Assembly (NCBI GenBank): GCA_910589675.1
Contig: CAJUTO010000003.1
Span: 50,760 to 114,759, forward strand
Direction: 5' to 3'
DNA length: 64,000 nt
Origin: an uncultured Lactobacillus sp.
GTDB lineage: Bacteria; Bacillota; Bacilli; Lactobacillales; Lactobacillaceae
This document shows, piece by piece, positions 16,769-25,852 of this stretch. A model generated the notes under the pieces. The model did no database searches, was not told the origin of the DNA, and saw only the letters and a list, made by a program, of their open reading frames with translations. A program made the position numbers and the translations under genes. Positions within the stretch are counted from its first letter, which is position 1. Every line of letters begins with the position of its first letter.

Positions 16769-17418
16769 TATAGGGTCATTTTATTATAAGCGGTGATCTT
16801 CATTTCACCCTTGTCGTTCATATCCATGATAGTGATTGAGGCATTTTGTGGGCCATTGCTGATATCGATGCCGTTACCATAATGATCAACAATACTACGA
16901 ATAGTGAAGCCGTGAGTAACGAGCAAAATGTTCTCAGCACCATCAAGTTCACTAATCATCTTAAAACCTTGGTTTACACGTTCCCAATATTCTTGAGCAT
17001 TTTCGGCTTCATGATATGGGTCGGCTTCTTTGATCCAATCTTTAATGGTGTCAATTCGCTCCTTGCGCAATAATTCATGACGATCGTCGTATCCATGAGG
17101 GCCTCCGATCATTCTCCAGGCCATTTCAGAATCCATCCCTTCGAAATAACCATAAAATTGTTCACGGAAGAATGGACTAGTAATGTGTTGGAGCTCATCT
17201 TTATTTACATTATGCTTCATGATGATTTCGCAGGTATCACTAGCTCGCTTTAAATCGCTTGATAAAGCAATGTCAAAGGGGATGTCTTTTAAATGTTCAC
17301 CTGCTTCATCAGCTCCTTGAACTCCTAAAGTGGTGAGAGGCGTATCACACCAACCTTGCATTTTATTGTAACGGTTGATAAATGTTTGACCGTGACGGAC
17401 GATGTAAATTCTCTTCAT
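16768..17418 (-). CDS. Histidine phosphatase family protein (phosphoglycerate mutase-like)
   Basis: The catalytic RHG motif is at residues 8-10 (IVRHGQTFINRY), the acid residue lies in FREQFYGYFEGMD, and the second histidine in VTHGFTIRSIVDHYG. At 216 aa it matches the broad phosphatase branch, which acts on phosphosugars and other phosphometabolites. Dedicated cofactor-dependent mutases are longer and have a different core. The gene lies downstream of the metalloprotease gene on the same strand but is separated by a terminator, so it has its own promoter. The substrate is unknown. Confidence 0.85.
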   Translation of the reverse strand: MKRIYIVRHGQTFINRYNKMQGWCDTPLTTLGVQGADEAGEHLKDIPFDIALSSDLKRASDTCEIIMKHNVNKDELQHITSPFFREQFYGYFEGMDSEMAWRMIGGPHGYDDRHELLRKERIDTIKDWIKEADPYHEAENAQEYWERVNQGFKMISELDGAENILLVTHGFTIRSIVDHYGNGIDISNGPQNASITIMDMNDKGEMKITAYNKMTL

Positions 17419-17431
17419 AATTTTTCTCCTA

Positions 17432-17469
17432 ATAAAAATAGCTACTTACATTGTAGTGAAAGTAGCTAA
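17432..17469 (-). terminator. Terminator between metalloprotease and phosphatase genes
   Basis: On the minus strand AGCTACTT pairs with AAGTAGCT and is followed by ATTTTTATT. Confidence 0.75.
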
Positions 17470-17479
17470 AGAAGGGAAA

Positions 17480-18175
17480 TTATTTTTCTTTATATAATTT
17501 TTGGACTGCCTTAATATCACCTGGTTGAATAGTGTAAACAGAGCCTTTCGGATACATGACTGACACACCGTTGTTATGGTCAAGACCGATAGCATGTCCT
17601 AATTCATGTTCGGCGGTATTGATAATTCGATTTTGGCTGTAACCATACCATCTATTTTGTAAATAGTAACGGTTAAGGTTAACTTTTGCTTTTAATAAGT
17701 GGCCAGTTACAGGATTATACGTTGTAGAAGTTTCACCAGCAGCACTGGTGTCGCTGTCATCAACTACGCCAATAATAATTTGAGCGGCGCTTTTATTATC
17801 AGTTTGCACAAAATTAAAGGCCCCCGTTCTATTCCAAGCATTCATGGCGTCGATGGATGCCGACCGCAAAACTGGATTATTTTGAATATTTAAATAAACT
17901 TTCGCAGTTGCGTTAGGCCAGCGCCGGTTAGATGTTTTAGTAACTGTTTCACTGCTACTGGATTGAGTTTTATTTGGATTTTGTGTGTGAGTGTCGCCAG
18001 CTTGCGGAAGCTGAAGATTTCCAGTCGTAATAAATTGACCAATTTTTTGTTTTAAAACAGCGACTGAGTCATTAGTTGCTGTGTGTATATCAGGATTATT
18101 TTGATAACTCCAAACCCCAAAGGCAAGGAGTGTTAGAAGCAGTAAATTTTTTATAAAACGAAAAAAGCTTCTCAT
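17480..18175 (-). CDS. Matrixin-like secreted zinc metalloprotease
   Basis: The zinc-binding motif is complete: H190-E-x-x-H194-x-x-G-x-x-x-x-x-H200 in the form HELGHAIGLDH. A Met-turn (SVMYP, Met207) follows, the arrangement of matrixin metalloproteases. An N-terminal hydrophobic segment (about 8-22) secretes or anchors the enzyme, and a Ser/Thr-rich linker (60-85) precedes the domain. Such small surface proteases occur in lactobacilli without assigned substrates. GGAG lies about ten bases before the ATG. It is monocistronic. Confidence 0.85.
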   Translation of the reverse strand: MRSFFRFIKNLLLLTLLAFGVWSYQNNPDIHTATNDSVAVLKQKIGQFITTGNLQLPQAGDTHTQNPNKTQSSSSETVTKTSNRRWPNATAKVYLNIQNNPVLRSASIDAMNAWNRTGAFNFVQTDNKSAAQIIIGVVDDSDTSAAGETSTTYNPVTGHLLKAKVNLNRYYLQNRWYGYSQNRIINTAEHELGHAIGLDHNNGVSVMYPKGSVYTIQPGDIKAVQKLYKEK

Positions 18176-18330
18176 ATAGCATCAACTCCAATGTTACAGA
18201 TTATAAGTAAAAAAGGTAAATTTTTCATGAATTTTTACTTACATTTATTTAGCAAAAGCATCAAATTCTCGAAATAAGTTGACTTCGTGATAAAATAGAA
18301 TGTAAGTTTTCTATAGAAATAGGTGACTAA

Positions 18331-20628
18331 ATGACTAAAGAAATTAGTGAAAAGCAACGTGAACAACAGCATCTTGATCACGTTTTGGACTTAATTAATG
18401 ATAAAGAAAAAGAATTAAAGAGCTCTATTAAGTCTGCAGAAGGTGAAGCTCGAGATATTAATTCACATTTTTTTGATGATGTAAAACTTGATTATGATGG
18501 ATATTCGACCTCCATGGAAACTGCGCTTTCCATTCATCAACAACAGCAGCTTTTAAGCGAACGTGAACATGCTTGGCAACATTCGGCTAAACAACTTGAT
18601 ACTATTGAACGCTTAAAAAAGAAGCCTTATTTTGCGCGGGTTGATTTTAAGGAAAGTAACGAGAAAAAAGCAGAAACTATCTATATTGGGCTAGGATCTT
18701 TTGCGGATCGCGATGACCATTTTTTGATTTATGATTGGCGTGCACCTATTTCGTCCATTTATTATGATGGCAAATTAGGTGAAGTGTCTTATAACTCACC
18801 TGAAGGTGAAATTACCGTTGATATGACTAAAAAACGCCAATTTATGATTAAGGATGGCAAAATTGAAAGCATGTTTGATACTAATGAATCAATTGGCGAT
18901 CAAATGCTTTTAGAAGTTTTATCAGAAAAGTCCAGCACCCAAATGAAGTCGATTGTAACGACGATCCAACAGGAGCAGAATAAGATTATTCGTAATACAA
19001 GTGCGGATTTATTATTTGTTCAAGGGGCAGCTGGTTCGGGTAAAACTAGTGCCATTTTGCAACGAATTGCTTATTTGCTTTATCGTTACCGTGGGAATTT
19101 GACCTCTAGTGACGTGATTATGTTTAGTCCTAATCAGCTGTTCAATGACTATATAAAGAATGTTCTTCCTGAAATGGGTGAACAAAATATGGTCCAAATG
19201 ACTTATTGGCAGTTTGTTTCACGACGTTTGCCAGGAATGGAAGTTGAAAGTCTATTTAAACAGTTTGAAGATCAGAATTCTGACACTAATATTAGTGCAT
19301 TTAAAGACTCTGTCAACTTTTTTAACTTAGTAACTCGTTATGCTAAACACCTTAATAAGCGTGGGATGATCTTTAAGAATGTTTATTTCCGTGATAAGAA
19401 AAAGCCATATTTTGATAAAGAAAAGATCAAAGACATCTACTATTCTTTCAATGAAAACTATAAGTTAGCCAATCGAATTGATGCAACACGTGAAGAATTA
19501 ATTAAGATGCTTAATCGCAAGATTGCTCCTGAAGTTAAGAAAAATTGGGTAATGCAGGCAATTGAAGGTTTAAGTCGAGATGAATTAAATGAATTATATG
19601 ATCGTCCCGATCAAGAATTTAGTTCAGAAAAAGAAGAAGAGAAGTTCTTAGGGCGAAAGATTGTTGTTAAGGCGCTAAAGCCCGTTTCAAATAAAATTAA
19701 CCATAATCAATTTATCAATATGCGTGCCCAATACTTAAGCTTTTTGCGTGCAGTTCCAAAGATGACAGATCTTTCTAAGTGGAATATTTCTGAAGAAGAT
19801 TGGCAAAAGCACATTGAAGAAGTTAAGGAAAACTTCAAGAAACACCACATTTATATGAATGATGTTTCTGCTTATCTTTACTTGTATGACTTGATTACCG
19901 GCCGTAGAACCGATTATGAAATGCGCTATGCTTTTATTGATGAAATTCAAGATTATACGCCATTTCAACTTGCATATTTGAAGTATAATTTCCCACGTGC
20001 TAAATTCACGATGCTGGGTGACTTGAATCAGGCGATTTTTACTAAAGATGAAAGTCGTAGTTTGTTAAAACAAATTTCTGGTTTATTCGATCCTAAGAAA
20101 ACTGATGTGGTGCAGCTTACTAAGTCATATCGCTCAACTAAGGAGATTACTGACTTTACTAAACAGATTTTGCGGCAAGGTGAAAAGATTGAAGCCTTTA
20201 ATCGTCGTGGTCCCAAGCCTGCATTGTGGGGAAGAAGTACTGAACAAGAAGCAATTGAAGCTTTAGTCAAGATTCTAGACAAAAATAATGAGAATCAACG
20301 CACCACGGCTGTAATTACAAAAGATTTGGCCAGTGCCAAGCAAGTGGCTGAGCAGCTCAAGCAAAAAGGCGAAAAGGCTACTCTGATTGCCACTGCTAAC
20401 CAGCGCCTTGTGCCGGGCACCTTAGTTGTACCATCATATTTAGCTAAAGGACTAGAATTTGATGCGGTAGTTATGTGGGATGCATCAAAAGAAAATTATC
20501 ATAAAGTTGATGAAACTCAGCTAGTTTATACCATTACCTCTCGTGCTATGTATGAACTTGACATTATTTATATTGGAGAAAAAAGTCCACTTTTAGATGT
20601 TGATTCTGATACTTATGTTGAAAAATAA
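18331..20628 (+). CDS. helD: HelD-type RNA polymerase-recycling ATPase (UvrD/Rep superfamily 1)
   Basis: The 765-aa protein has the HelD layout. A long N-terminal coiled coil (1-95) enters the RNA polymerase secondary channel, the characteristic YDWRAPISSIYYD motif lies near residue 136, Walker A (GAAGSGKTS) near 232-240, and a split helicase core carries FIDEIQDYTPFQ and LTKSYRSTKEI. The C-terminus has the KGLEFDAVVMWD and YTITSRAMYEL motifs. In Bacillus, HelD releases stalled RNA polymerase from nucleic acid. An extended -10 (TGATAAAAT) sits at 18288-18296. No clear terminator separates it from the next leader. Confidence 0.9.
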   Translation: MTKEISEKQREQQHLDHVLDLINDKEKELKSSIKSAEGEARDINSHFFDDVKLDYDGYSTSMETALSIHQQQQLLSEREHAWQHSAKQLDTIERLKKKPYFARVDFKESNEKKAETIYIGLGSFADRDDHFLIYDWRAPISSIYYDGKLGEVSYNSPEGEITVDMTKKRQFMIKDGKIESMFDTNESIGDQMLLEVLSEKSSTQMKSIVTTIQQEQNKIIRNTSADLLFVQGAAGSGKTSAILQRIAYLLYRYRGNLTSSDVIMFSPNQLFNDYIKNVLPEMGEQNMVQMTYWQFVSRRLPGMEVESLFKQFEDQNSDTNISAFKDSVNFFNLVTRYAKHLNKRGMIFKNVYFRDKKKPYFDKEKIKDIYYSFNENYKLANRIDATREELIKMLNRKIAPEVKKNWVMQAIEGLSRDELNELYDRPDQEFSSEKEEEKFLGRKIVVKALKPVSNKINHNQFINMRAQYLSFLRAVPKMTDLSKWNISEEDWQKHIEEVKENFKKHHIYMNDVSAYLYLYDLITGRRTDYEMRYAFIDEIQDYTPFQLAYLKYNFPRAKFTMLGDLNQAIFTKDESRSLLKQISGLFDPKKTDVVQLTKSYRSTKEITDFTKQILRQGEKIEAFNRRGPKPALWGRSTEQEAIEALVKILDKNNENQRTTAVITKDLASAKQVAEQLKQKGEKATLIATANQRLVPGTLVVPSYLAKGLEFDAVVMWDASKENYHKVDETQLVYTITSRAMYELDIIYIGEKSPLLDVDSDTYVEK

Positions 20629-20630
20629 TG

Positions 20631-20659
20631 TTGACAAAGAAATTAACATCAGTTAACAT
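20631..20659 (+). promoter_or_regulatory. Promoter of the T-box-controlled amino acid transporter operon
   Basis: Consensus TTGACA (20631-20636) and TAACAT (20654-20659) at 17-base spacing, starting just after the helD stop. Confidence 0.65.
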
Positions 20660-20689
20660 TTTAGAAAATAAAAGACGTAGAACAGAATA

Positions 20690-20935
20690 AGTAATTTAGA
20701 TGACGCTGATAGAGAATCTTTGATGGTGGAAATAAGATAGCGATTTAAATGAAAACACATCTGTGAGTTGGTTTCTTGAAACTCAGTAGAGAGATCCGGG
20801 ATTTAGCCCGTTACAGCTAAAGGTTTATTAGTAAACTTATTAAGGCAATTAATGTGAGTTAATTGTGAAGATGAGGTGGAACCGCGGATTTCTTCGCCCT
20901 CTTAGGTCCTTGAGACCTAGGAGGGTTTTATTTTT
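20690..20935 (+). promoter_or_regulatory. T-box leader (stem I to first terminator)
   Basis: Stem I is recognisable: base helix 20697-20702 with 20758-20763, an AGAGA bulge, and a distal GATGGTGGAAA loop. The specifier side reads TGAA-AAC-A, which suggests Asn (AAC), with ACA (Thr) or CAC (His) as alternatives. The T-box AGGTGGAACCGCGG is at 20874-20887. The terminator (CCCTCTTAGGTC with GACCTAGGAGGG, then T run) is at 20897-20935. Uncharged cognate tRNA should favour the antiterminator and turn on the transporter genes downstream. The TGGA bulge predicts a U discriminator base, which fits Thr better than Asn, so specificity stays open. Confidence 0.85.
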
Positions 20936-20944
20936 GCTAATAAA

Positions 20945-21036
20945 CTTGCCGAGGTAGACGACGTGAGTTGTCTATAAAGATGAGGTGGAACCACGGATAT
21001 TTCGTCCTCTTGGAGTAATCCAAGAGGGCCTTTTTT
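20945..21036 (+). promoter_or_regulatory. Second T-box antiterminator/terminator module without its own stem I
   Basis: A hairpin TAGACGAC-GTGA-GTTGTCTA (stem III-like) is followed by a second T-box (AGGTGGAACCACGG, 20983-20996). A second terminator pairs CCTCTTGGA with TCCAAGAGG and ends in a T run at about 21036. Only some 40 bases separate it from the first terminator, too few for a second stem I. The module repeats the layout of stem III onward in the first copy, including the GTGAG loop and AAGATGAGGTGGAACC. Both modules would have to be read by tRNA before the transporter is expressed. Confidence 0.8.
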
Positions 21037-21058
21037 ATTAGGAAAAGTAGGTGCGAGG

Positions 21059-21700
21059 ATGAATTATATTAGTGAAATTATGCCAGCTCTTTTAGCTGGA
21101 ACTTGGATGACATTGAAAGTTTTCTTTTGGACGCTGGTTTTAGCGATGCCATTGGGAGTTTTGGTTTCTTTAGGGGAAATGAGCAACATTAAACCTTTAA
21201 AGTGGCTAGTAGAATTCTATGTTTGGATTATGCGTGGGACACCACTTTTGTTGCAACTTATTTTTGTTTTTTATGGCTTACCAATTATTGGGATTGTCTT
21301 TCCAAGATATGAAGCTGCCCTTTTTGCTTTTGTGCTTAATTATGCTGCATACTTTGCAGAAATTTTCCGTGGTGGCTTGCAATCGATTAGTGAAGGACAA
21401 TTTGAAGCAGCGCAAGTTTTACGACTTAGTCGTTTTCAAACTATGACGCACATCATTATTCCCCAGGTAATAAAAATTGTTTTGCCATCAATTGGAAATG
21501 AAGTTATTAATTTGATCAAAGATTCCTCTCTGGTTTATGTCATTGGATTAGGAGATTTGTTAAGAGCTGGAAATGTAGCGATGGCGCGAGATGTAACTTT
21601 AGTTCCGCTTGTATTAGTAGGAGTAATTTACTTATTCTTAATTAGTTTGTGTGCTTTTGTTCAAAAGAAGATTGAAAAATACTTTAGTTACTACAGATAA
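21059..21700 (+). CDS. Amino acid ABC transporter permease (HisM/GlnP type)
   Basis: The 213-aa integral membrane protein has about five segments and the family's EAA-type loop (EAAQVLRLSRFQTM...IIPQVIK). An N-terminal Gly/Thr-rich first helix (LLAGTWMTLKVFFW) and RGTPLLLQLIFVFYGLP are typical of polar amino acid permeases. It is the first gene of a permease-ATPase-binding protein operon under T-box control, so it imports an amino acid or precursor when the cognate tRNA is uncharged. No second permease is present, so it probably forms a homodimer. Confidence 0.9.
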   Translation: MNYISEIMPALLAGTWMTLKVFFWTLVLAMPLGVLVSLGEMSNIKPLKWLVEFYVWIMRGTPLLLQLIFVFYGLPIIGIVFPRYEAALFAFVLNYAAYFAEIFRGGLQSISEGQFEAAQVLRLSRFQTMTHIIIPQVIKIVLPSIGNEVINLIKDSSLVYVIGLGDLLRAGNVAMARDVTLVPLVLVGVIYLFLISLCAFVQKKIEKYFSYYR

Positions 21701-21712
21701 GGAGGAATGGCA

Positions 21713-22333
21713 ATGCTTGAAGTTAAGGATTTATGCAAGGAATTTAATGGACGTCTGATTTTAAAGGATATTTCCTTTACTTTAAAAGACGGCGAAATCA
21801 TGACGATTGTTGGCCCTTCTGGTGCCGGAAAAACCACTTTACTTAGAATTATCGCGGGGCTTGAAACTCAAAATAGTGGTGAAATTTTAATTGATAATAA
21901 AAAATATGACCGCGGTAAAGTGGGCGTCGTTTTTCAGGATTTCAACCTTTTTCCTAATTTGAGCGTTTTACAAAATGTAACGCTCGCTCCAAGATTAGTT
22001 TTAAAAGAAAGTGATACTGAAGCTGATCAAAACGCTAAAGATTGGCTTGAAAAATTACAAATGCATGGCCATGAAAATCAGTATCCATTCCAGTTATCTG
22101 GGGGACAAAAACAGCGGGTCGCAATCGCACGTGCTTTAGCAATGAAACCAAAAATTCTTTGTTATGATGAACCCACAAGTGCCCTTGATCCTAATTTGCG
22201 TCAAGAAGTAGAGAAAATGATCTTAAATTTGAAAAAAACAGGCTTGACACAATTAATCATTACTCACGATTTAACTTTTGCAAAAAATGTGGCGGATCAG
22301 GTACTTAAGATAAAACCGTTAAATGAGGGCTAG
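21713..22333 (+). CDS. Amino acid ABC transporter ATP-binding protein (GlnQ/HisP type)
   Basis: The ATPase has Walker A GPSGAGKTT, Q-loop VVFQDFNLFP, signature LSGGQKQR, Walker B ILCYDEPTSALDP and ITHD. At 206 aa it is somewhat shorter than the usual 240 aa, ending soon after the H-loop. The ATG at 21713 has the proper 7-base spacing from AAGGAGG at 21699-21705; an ATG at 21707 is too close. It is encoded between the permease and the binding lipoprotein of the same importer. Confidence 0.9.
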   Translation: MLEVKDLCKEFNGRLILKDISFTLKDGEIMTIVGPSGAGKTTLLRIIAGLETQNSGEILIDNKKYDRGKVGVVFQDFNLFPNLSVLQNVTLAPRLVLKESDTEADQNAKDWLEKLQMHGHENQYPFQLSGGQKQRVAIARALAMKPKILCYDEPTSALDPNLRQEVEKMILNLKKTGLTQLIITHDLTFAKNVADQVLKIKPLNEG

Positions 22334-22336
22334 CCT

Positions 22337-23149
22337 ATGAAAAAAATTTGGATGATTATCCTCCCCTTTCTTTTGTTAGGATTGACGGGATGTGAAAGTG
22401 TACAAAAAAGAGCTAATACTCAAGATACTTGGTCAAAAATTGAAAAAAAGAAGCAAGTGGTGGTAGGACTAGATGATTCTTTTGTTCCCATGGGATTTGT
22501 GAAAAAGAACGGCCAACTTACCGGATATGACGTTGATTTAGCCAGAGAAGTGTTTAAGCAATATGGAATCAAAGTTAGTTTTCAAACAATTGACTGGTCA
22601 ATGAATGTTACTGAGCTACGCAACGGTACAATTGATTTGATTTGGAATGGTTATAGCGAAACGCCCCAAAGAAAAGAAAAAGTTGCCTTTAGTCGCCCAT
22701 ATTTACGCAATGAACAAGTTTTGGTTGTAAAGAAGAATAGTCCTATTCATAATTTTAGTCAGATGAAGAATTATGATTTAGGGATGCAAACTGGTTCGAC
22801 AGCGCAGCAGTGGTATGAAGGAAAGCAAAACGTTCTCCATGCTAAAAATGTTGTTCTTTATGATCAAATCCCAAATTCTTTTTTGGACTTGAATGCTGGT
22901 AGAATTAAGGGAATTTTACTTGATGAAGTTTATGCCAACTACTACATTGCTCATATGACTAAGGAAAATTATCGGGTAATTGAAAATCCGAAAGTCCCAG
23001 CTGATATGTTTGCAGTAGGGATGCGTAAAGGGGATAAAACTTTACGTGAAAAGATCAATCAAGGTTTAATTAATTTGCAGAAAAATGGCAAATTAAAAGA
23101 ACTAAATGAAAAATGGTTTGGCAAAAATAGCAATTATTTAGGTGAGTAA
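22337..23149 (+). CDS. Amino acid ABC transporter substrate-binding lipoprotein
   Basis: A lipoprotein signal ends in the lipobox LTGC (Cys19). The rest is a family 3 solute-binding protein: VVVGLDDSFVPMGF, then GYDVDLAREVFKQYG, IDLIWNGYSETPQRKEKV and LGMQTGSTAQQWY, the ligand-contacting segments of polar amino acid receptors. It delivers substrate to the permease encoded upstream. The ligand cannot be read from the sequence; the T-box specifier in the leader is the better clue. It starts four bases after the ATPase gene, completing the importer. Confidence 0.9.
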   Translation: MKKIWMIILPFLLLGLTGCESVQKRANTQDTWSKIEKKKQVVVGLDDSFVPMGFVKKNGQLTGYDVDLAREVFKQYGIKVSFQTIDWSMNVTELRNGTIDLIWNGYSETPQRKEKVAFSRPYLRNEQVLVVKKNSPIHNFSQMKNYDLGMQTGSTAQQWYEGKQNVLHAKNVVLYDQIPNSFLDLNAGRIKGILLDEVYANYYIAHMTKENYRVIENPKVPADMFAVGMRKGDKTLREKINQGLINLQKNGKLKELNEKWFGKNSNYLGE

Positions 23150-23150
23150 A

Positions 23151-23606
23151 ATGGAAAAGATAAACGAATTCTTTTTTAAAAAAGTTGACGAAATGAGTGG
23201 GCGTGAACTCTTTTGTGTAGAAAGATTACGCATTAATTCCTTTGTAGTGGAACAAAAAATCACTCTTCCCGAACTAGATGATACTGATCTAGTTGCGACT
23301 CAAGTTTATTTATTAAATGATGATCAAACTTGTGCTTTGGCAACTTGCCGCGTCTTTAAGAAGGGTGGCAAGTGGATGTTTGGACGCGTTGCTGTAGATA
23401 AAGATACCCGGGGCCAACACTTAGGGGCTAAAATGATGAAAAGTGTGCACCAGTTCTTAATAAATCAAGGAGCCGATCGCGTCTATTGTCATGCACAAAT
23501 GCAAGCGAAGCCATTTTATGATTATTTAGGCTATGGAACCGAAGGCGACATCTTTGATGAAGGTGGCGTCAAACATGTAATGATGTATTACAAACTAAAA
23601 AAGTAG
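23151..23606 (+). CDS. GNAT acetyltransferase, ElaA/YjcF-like
   Basis: The 151-aa product starts with CVERLRINSFVVEQ, the N-terminal pattern of ElaA/YjcF-type acetyltransferases. The acetyl-CoA binding strand and loop follow: FGRVAVDKDTRGQHLGAKMM. The C-terminal YDYLGYGTEGDIFDEGGVKHV completes the fold. The substrate is unknown. The ATG at 23151 lies four bases after AGGTGAG and directly follows the binding lipoprotein stop, so it is probably the last gene of the T-box operon, though it need not be related in function. Confidence 0.8.
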   Translation: MEKINEFFFKKVDEMSGRELFCVERLRINSFVVEQKITLPELDDTDLVATQVYLLNDDQTCALATCRVFKKGGKWMFGRVAVDKDTRGQHLGAKMMKSVHQFLINQGADRVYCHAQMQAKPFYDYLGYGTEGDIFDEGGVKHVMMYYKLKK

Positions 23607-23616
23607 GATAGAGATC

Positions 23617-24186
23617 CTACTTAAGATTAAGTTTTTTCTTAATACTTGGTACAATGGAATTAACTAAGAAGGCATTTCCTCTTGGAGTAAGGTGTTGACC
23701 ATCTGCTTGATAAAGTGGGGAGATGTCTTTTTGCTTTTTAAAACTAGCAATTAAATCTGCGAATGGAGCATTATTAAGCTCAGCACAAGTTTTTGCTACT
23801 TGGTTAAAGGCATTTAGATGATCTGCTGGGTAAAATTGATTGATTTCGACATTGTTAGGATCAGGGAGACTTGGACCAACTACGATTACGCGCTTCTTTC
23901 CAATTTGATTAATCATAAAGAGCAAATTATATTGGTAGTTTTCTAAACTGAGTCCCCAACCCGTTGAAGAATCATTGGTGCCATATTCGATAACTACTAG
24001 ATCAGCTCCTGGATCAATTTGATGAATATAGTCCAATCCTTCAACAGTTGTTGCTCCACTTTTAGAAATATTATCGATATTTGTATTTGGTAAAGCGGCT
24101 TTGAATAAATCGGTAACGATAGCAGTGTTTTGATGGTTAGTAAAACCATTAAAAAGTGAATCCCCGAATAAAACTATTTTTTTCAT
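23617..24186 (-). CDS. SGNH/GDSL-family hydrolase
   Basis: The nucleophile block is FGDSLF with Ser10, followed by the VVIEYGTNDSS block and the C-terminal DGQHLTPRGN block holding the Asp-His pair. The 189-aa protein has no signal peptide, so it is a cytoplasmic esterase, lipase or acyl-carbohydrate deacetylase. It is convergent with the acetyltransferase gene and divergent from coaA. The substrate is unknown. Confidence 0.85.
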   Translation of the reverse strand: MKKIVLFGDSLFNGFTNHQNTAIVTDLFKAALPNTNIDNISKSGATTVEGLDYIHQIDPGADLVVIEYGTNDSSTGWGLSLENYQYNLLFMINQIGKKRVIVVGPSLPDPNNVEINQFYPADHLNAFNQVAKTCAELNNAPFADLIASFKKQKDISPLYQADGQHLTPRGNAFLVNSIVPSIKKKLNLK

Positions 24187-24239
24187 ATTTTTTCTCCTTT
24201 CTTTTATAATAAGATAAGAATTAACAAAGAGGAAAAATT

Positions 24240-25154
24240 ATGAAGAATTATACTGCTTTTAATCGAGATGAATGGGCAAAACTTGCTCCCAAAAATAAAG
24301 TTGAGATTACTCAGGAAGAGTTAGCTAATATTAAATCTTTGGGGGATGTAGTTGATTTAACGGATGTGCATGAAATTTACACCACTTTAATTAGTTATTT
24401 GCATCTAGTATATAAAGAAAAGCGAAGCGGTCAAGCAAAACAAAGAGAATTTTTGCATAGGGATCTAAAACCTGCACCTTTTATTATTGGGATTTCTGGA
24501 TCTGTAGCGGTCGGTAAATCTACTACTGCACGACTTCTACAACTATTGCTTAGTAGAACTTATCCAGAATTAAACGTGCATCTAATGACTACCGATGGTT
24601 TTATTTATCCTAATGCTGAATTGAAAAGAAGAAACCTGATGTCACGTAAAGGATTTCCGGAAAGTTATGATATGGCCTTGTTGACCGATTTTTTAAAAGA
24701 TGTCTTGAGTGGCAAAGATGATATTGTATATCCACTTTATTCGCAAGAATTAAGCGATATAGTTCCTGGGAAATATGGTCATGTTCAAAATCCCGATATT
24801 TTAATTATTGAAGGGATCAATACTTTACAGCTCCCTCGCGGAGGACAAGTAGTGACGAGTGATTACTTTGATTTTTCACTTTATATTGATGCCGAGGAAA
24901 ACATAATTGAAAAATGGTATATGCAGCGTTTTTATAAAGTAATGGATATGAATAAGAATAACCCAGATAATTACTATTATGAGCTTGCGAATGCTCCTCG
25001 TGAAGAAGCAACTAAGTTTGCCGAAGAAACTTGGCAGATGATCAATCTAGTTAATTTAAGAGAGTATATTGCGCCGACTAAACAACGAGCTAGTCTAATT
25101 TTACATAAAACTACTGGACATTTAATTGATCAAATTTATCTGCGTCACTTTTAG
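24240..25154 (+). CDS. coaA: Pantothenate kinase, type I
   Basis: The enzyme phosphorylates pantothenate, the first and controlling step of coenzyme A synthesis. The P-loop GSVAVGKS is at residues 87-94, preceded by the type I N-terminus (YTAFNRDEWAKL) and followed by LMTTDGFIYPN, SRKGFPESYD and the IIEGINTLQ segment. The 304-aa length is normal. AGAGGA lies upstream of the ATG. It is monocistronic or weakly joined to efp. Confidence 0.95.
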   Translation: MKNYTAFNRDEWAKLAPKNKVEITQEELANIKSLGDVVDLTDVHEIYTTLISYLHLVYKEKRSGQAKQREFLHRDLKPAPFIIGISGSVAVGKSTTARLLQLLLSRTYPELNVHLMTTDGFIYPNAELKRRNLMSRKGFPESYDMALLTDFLKDVLSGKDDIVYPLYSQELSDIVPGKYGHVQNPDILIIEGINTLQLPRGGQVVTSDYFDFSLYIDAEENIIEKWYMQRFYKVMDMNKNNPDNYYYELANAPREEATKFAEETWQMINLVNLREYIAPTKQRASLILHKTTGHLIDQIYLRHF

Positions 25155-25275
25155 TTTGGTATAATAAAATCATGAACATGATTTATTTATTATTAATTAA
25201 AAAGTTTGCTTTACCTCCAGCGCAAAATTTGGCATGCTAAAAGAAGTTGTTTTGTGATGAAGGAGATTTAAAAAA

Positions 25276-25851
25276 ATGGTACAAGCAATTAATTTGAAAA
25301 AGGGAATGGTCTTCAGTCAAGAAGGCAAGTTAATTATGGTTTTAAAGGCTAACCACCACAAGCCTGGTAAGGGTAACACCGTTATGCAAATGGATTTGCG
25401 CGATGTTAAAAGTGGTGCGGTAGTTCACAAAACTATGCGTCCCACTGAAAAGGTAGATTTGGTTGAATTGGTTAAGAAGCCAGCCCAATTTCTTTATAGC
25501 GAAGGTGATATTTATACCTTTATGGATACTGCAACTTATGACCAATATGAAGTTTCTGCAGACCAATTAGGTGATGATAAGTTATACCTTATTCCAAATA
25601 CTAACGTAGATTTGGAATTCGTAAATGATACTGAATTGATCGGCGTTAATTTGCCAGCCACTGTTGAATTGACTGTTCAAGAAACTCAACCTGAAATTAA
25701 GGGTGCTACTGCTGCTGGTGGTGGTAAGCCAGCTACTATGGAAACTGGTTTAGTTGTTCAAGTTCCTGACTTTATTAAAGAAGGCGAAAAGTTGGTTATT
25801 AATACTGCGGAAGGTACTTACAAATCACGTGCTGATAGCCAATCAAGATAA
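25276..25851 (+). CDS. efp: Translation elongation factor P
   Basis: EF-P binds between the P and E sites and rescues ribosomes stalled at consecutive prolines. The KOW-like N-terminal domain carries the tip loop HHKPGKGNT with Lys32, the residue modified in many bacteria. The OB domain II and III signatures are present, including the C-terminal block QVPDFIKEGEKLVINTAEGTYKSRA. The 191-aa length is usual. AAGGAGA lies upstream of the ATG, and a strong terminator follows. Confidence 0.96.
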   Translation: MVQAINLKKGMVFSQEGKLIMVLKANHHKPGKGNTVMQMDLRDVKSGAVVHKTMRPTEKVDLVELVKKPAQFLYSEGDIYTFMDTATYDQYEVSADQLGDDKLYLIPNTNVDLEFVNDTELIGVNLPATVELTVQETQPEIKGATAAGGGKPATMETGLVVQVPDFIKEGEKLVINTAEGTYKSRADSQSR

Positions 25852-25852
25852 A

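Noticed and set aside
20945-21036. Second complete T-box riboswitch in tandem
   Set aside because: Only about 40 bases precede the second T-box, too short for stem I. It is a partial duplication, reported as such.
25173-25241. 22-codon open frame between coaA and efp (MNMIYLLLIKKF...)
   Set aside because: It begins close after a TATAAT box with no ribosome binding site and no recognisable motif; probably chance in AT-rich DNA.
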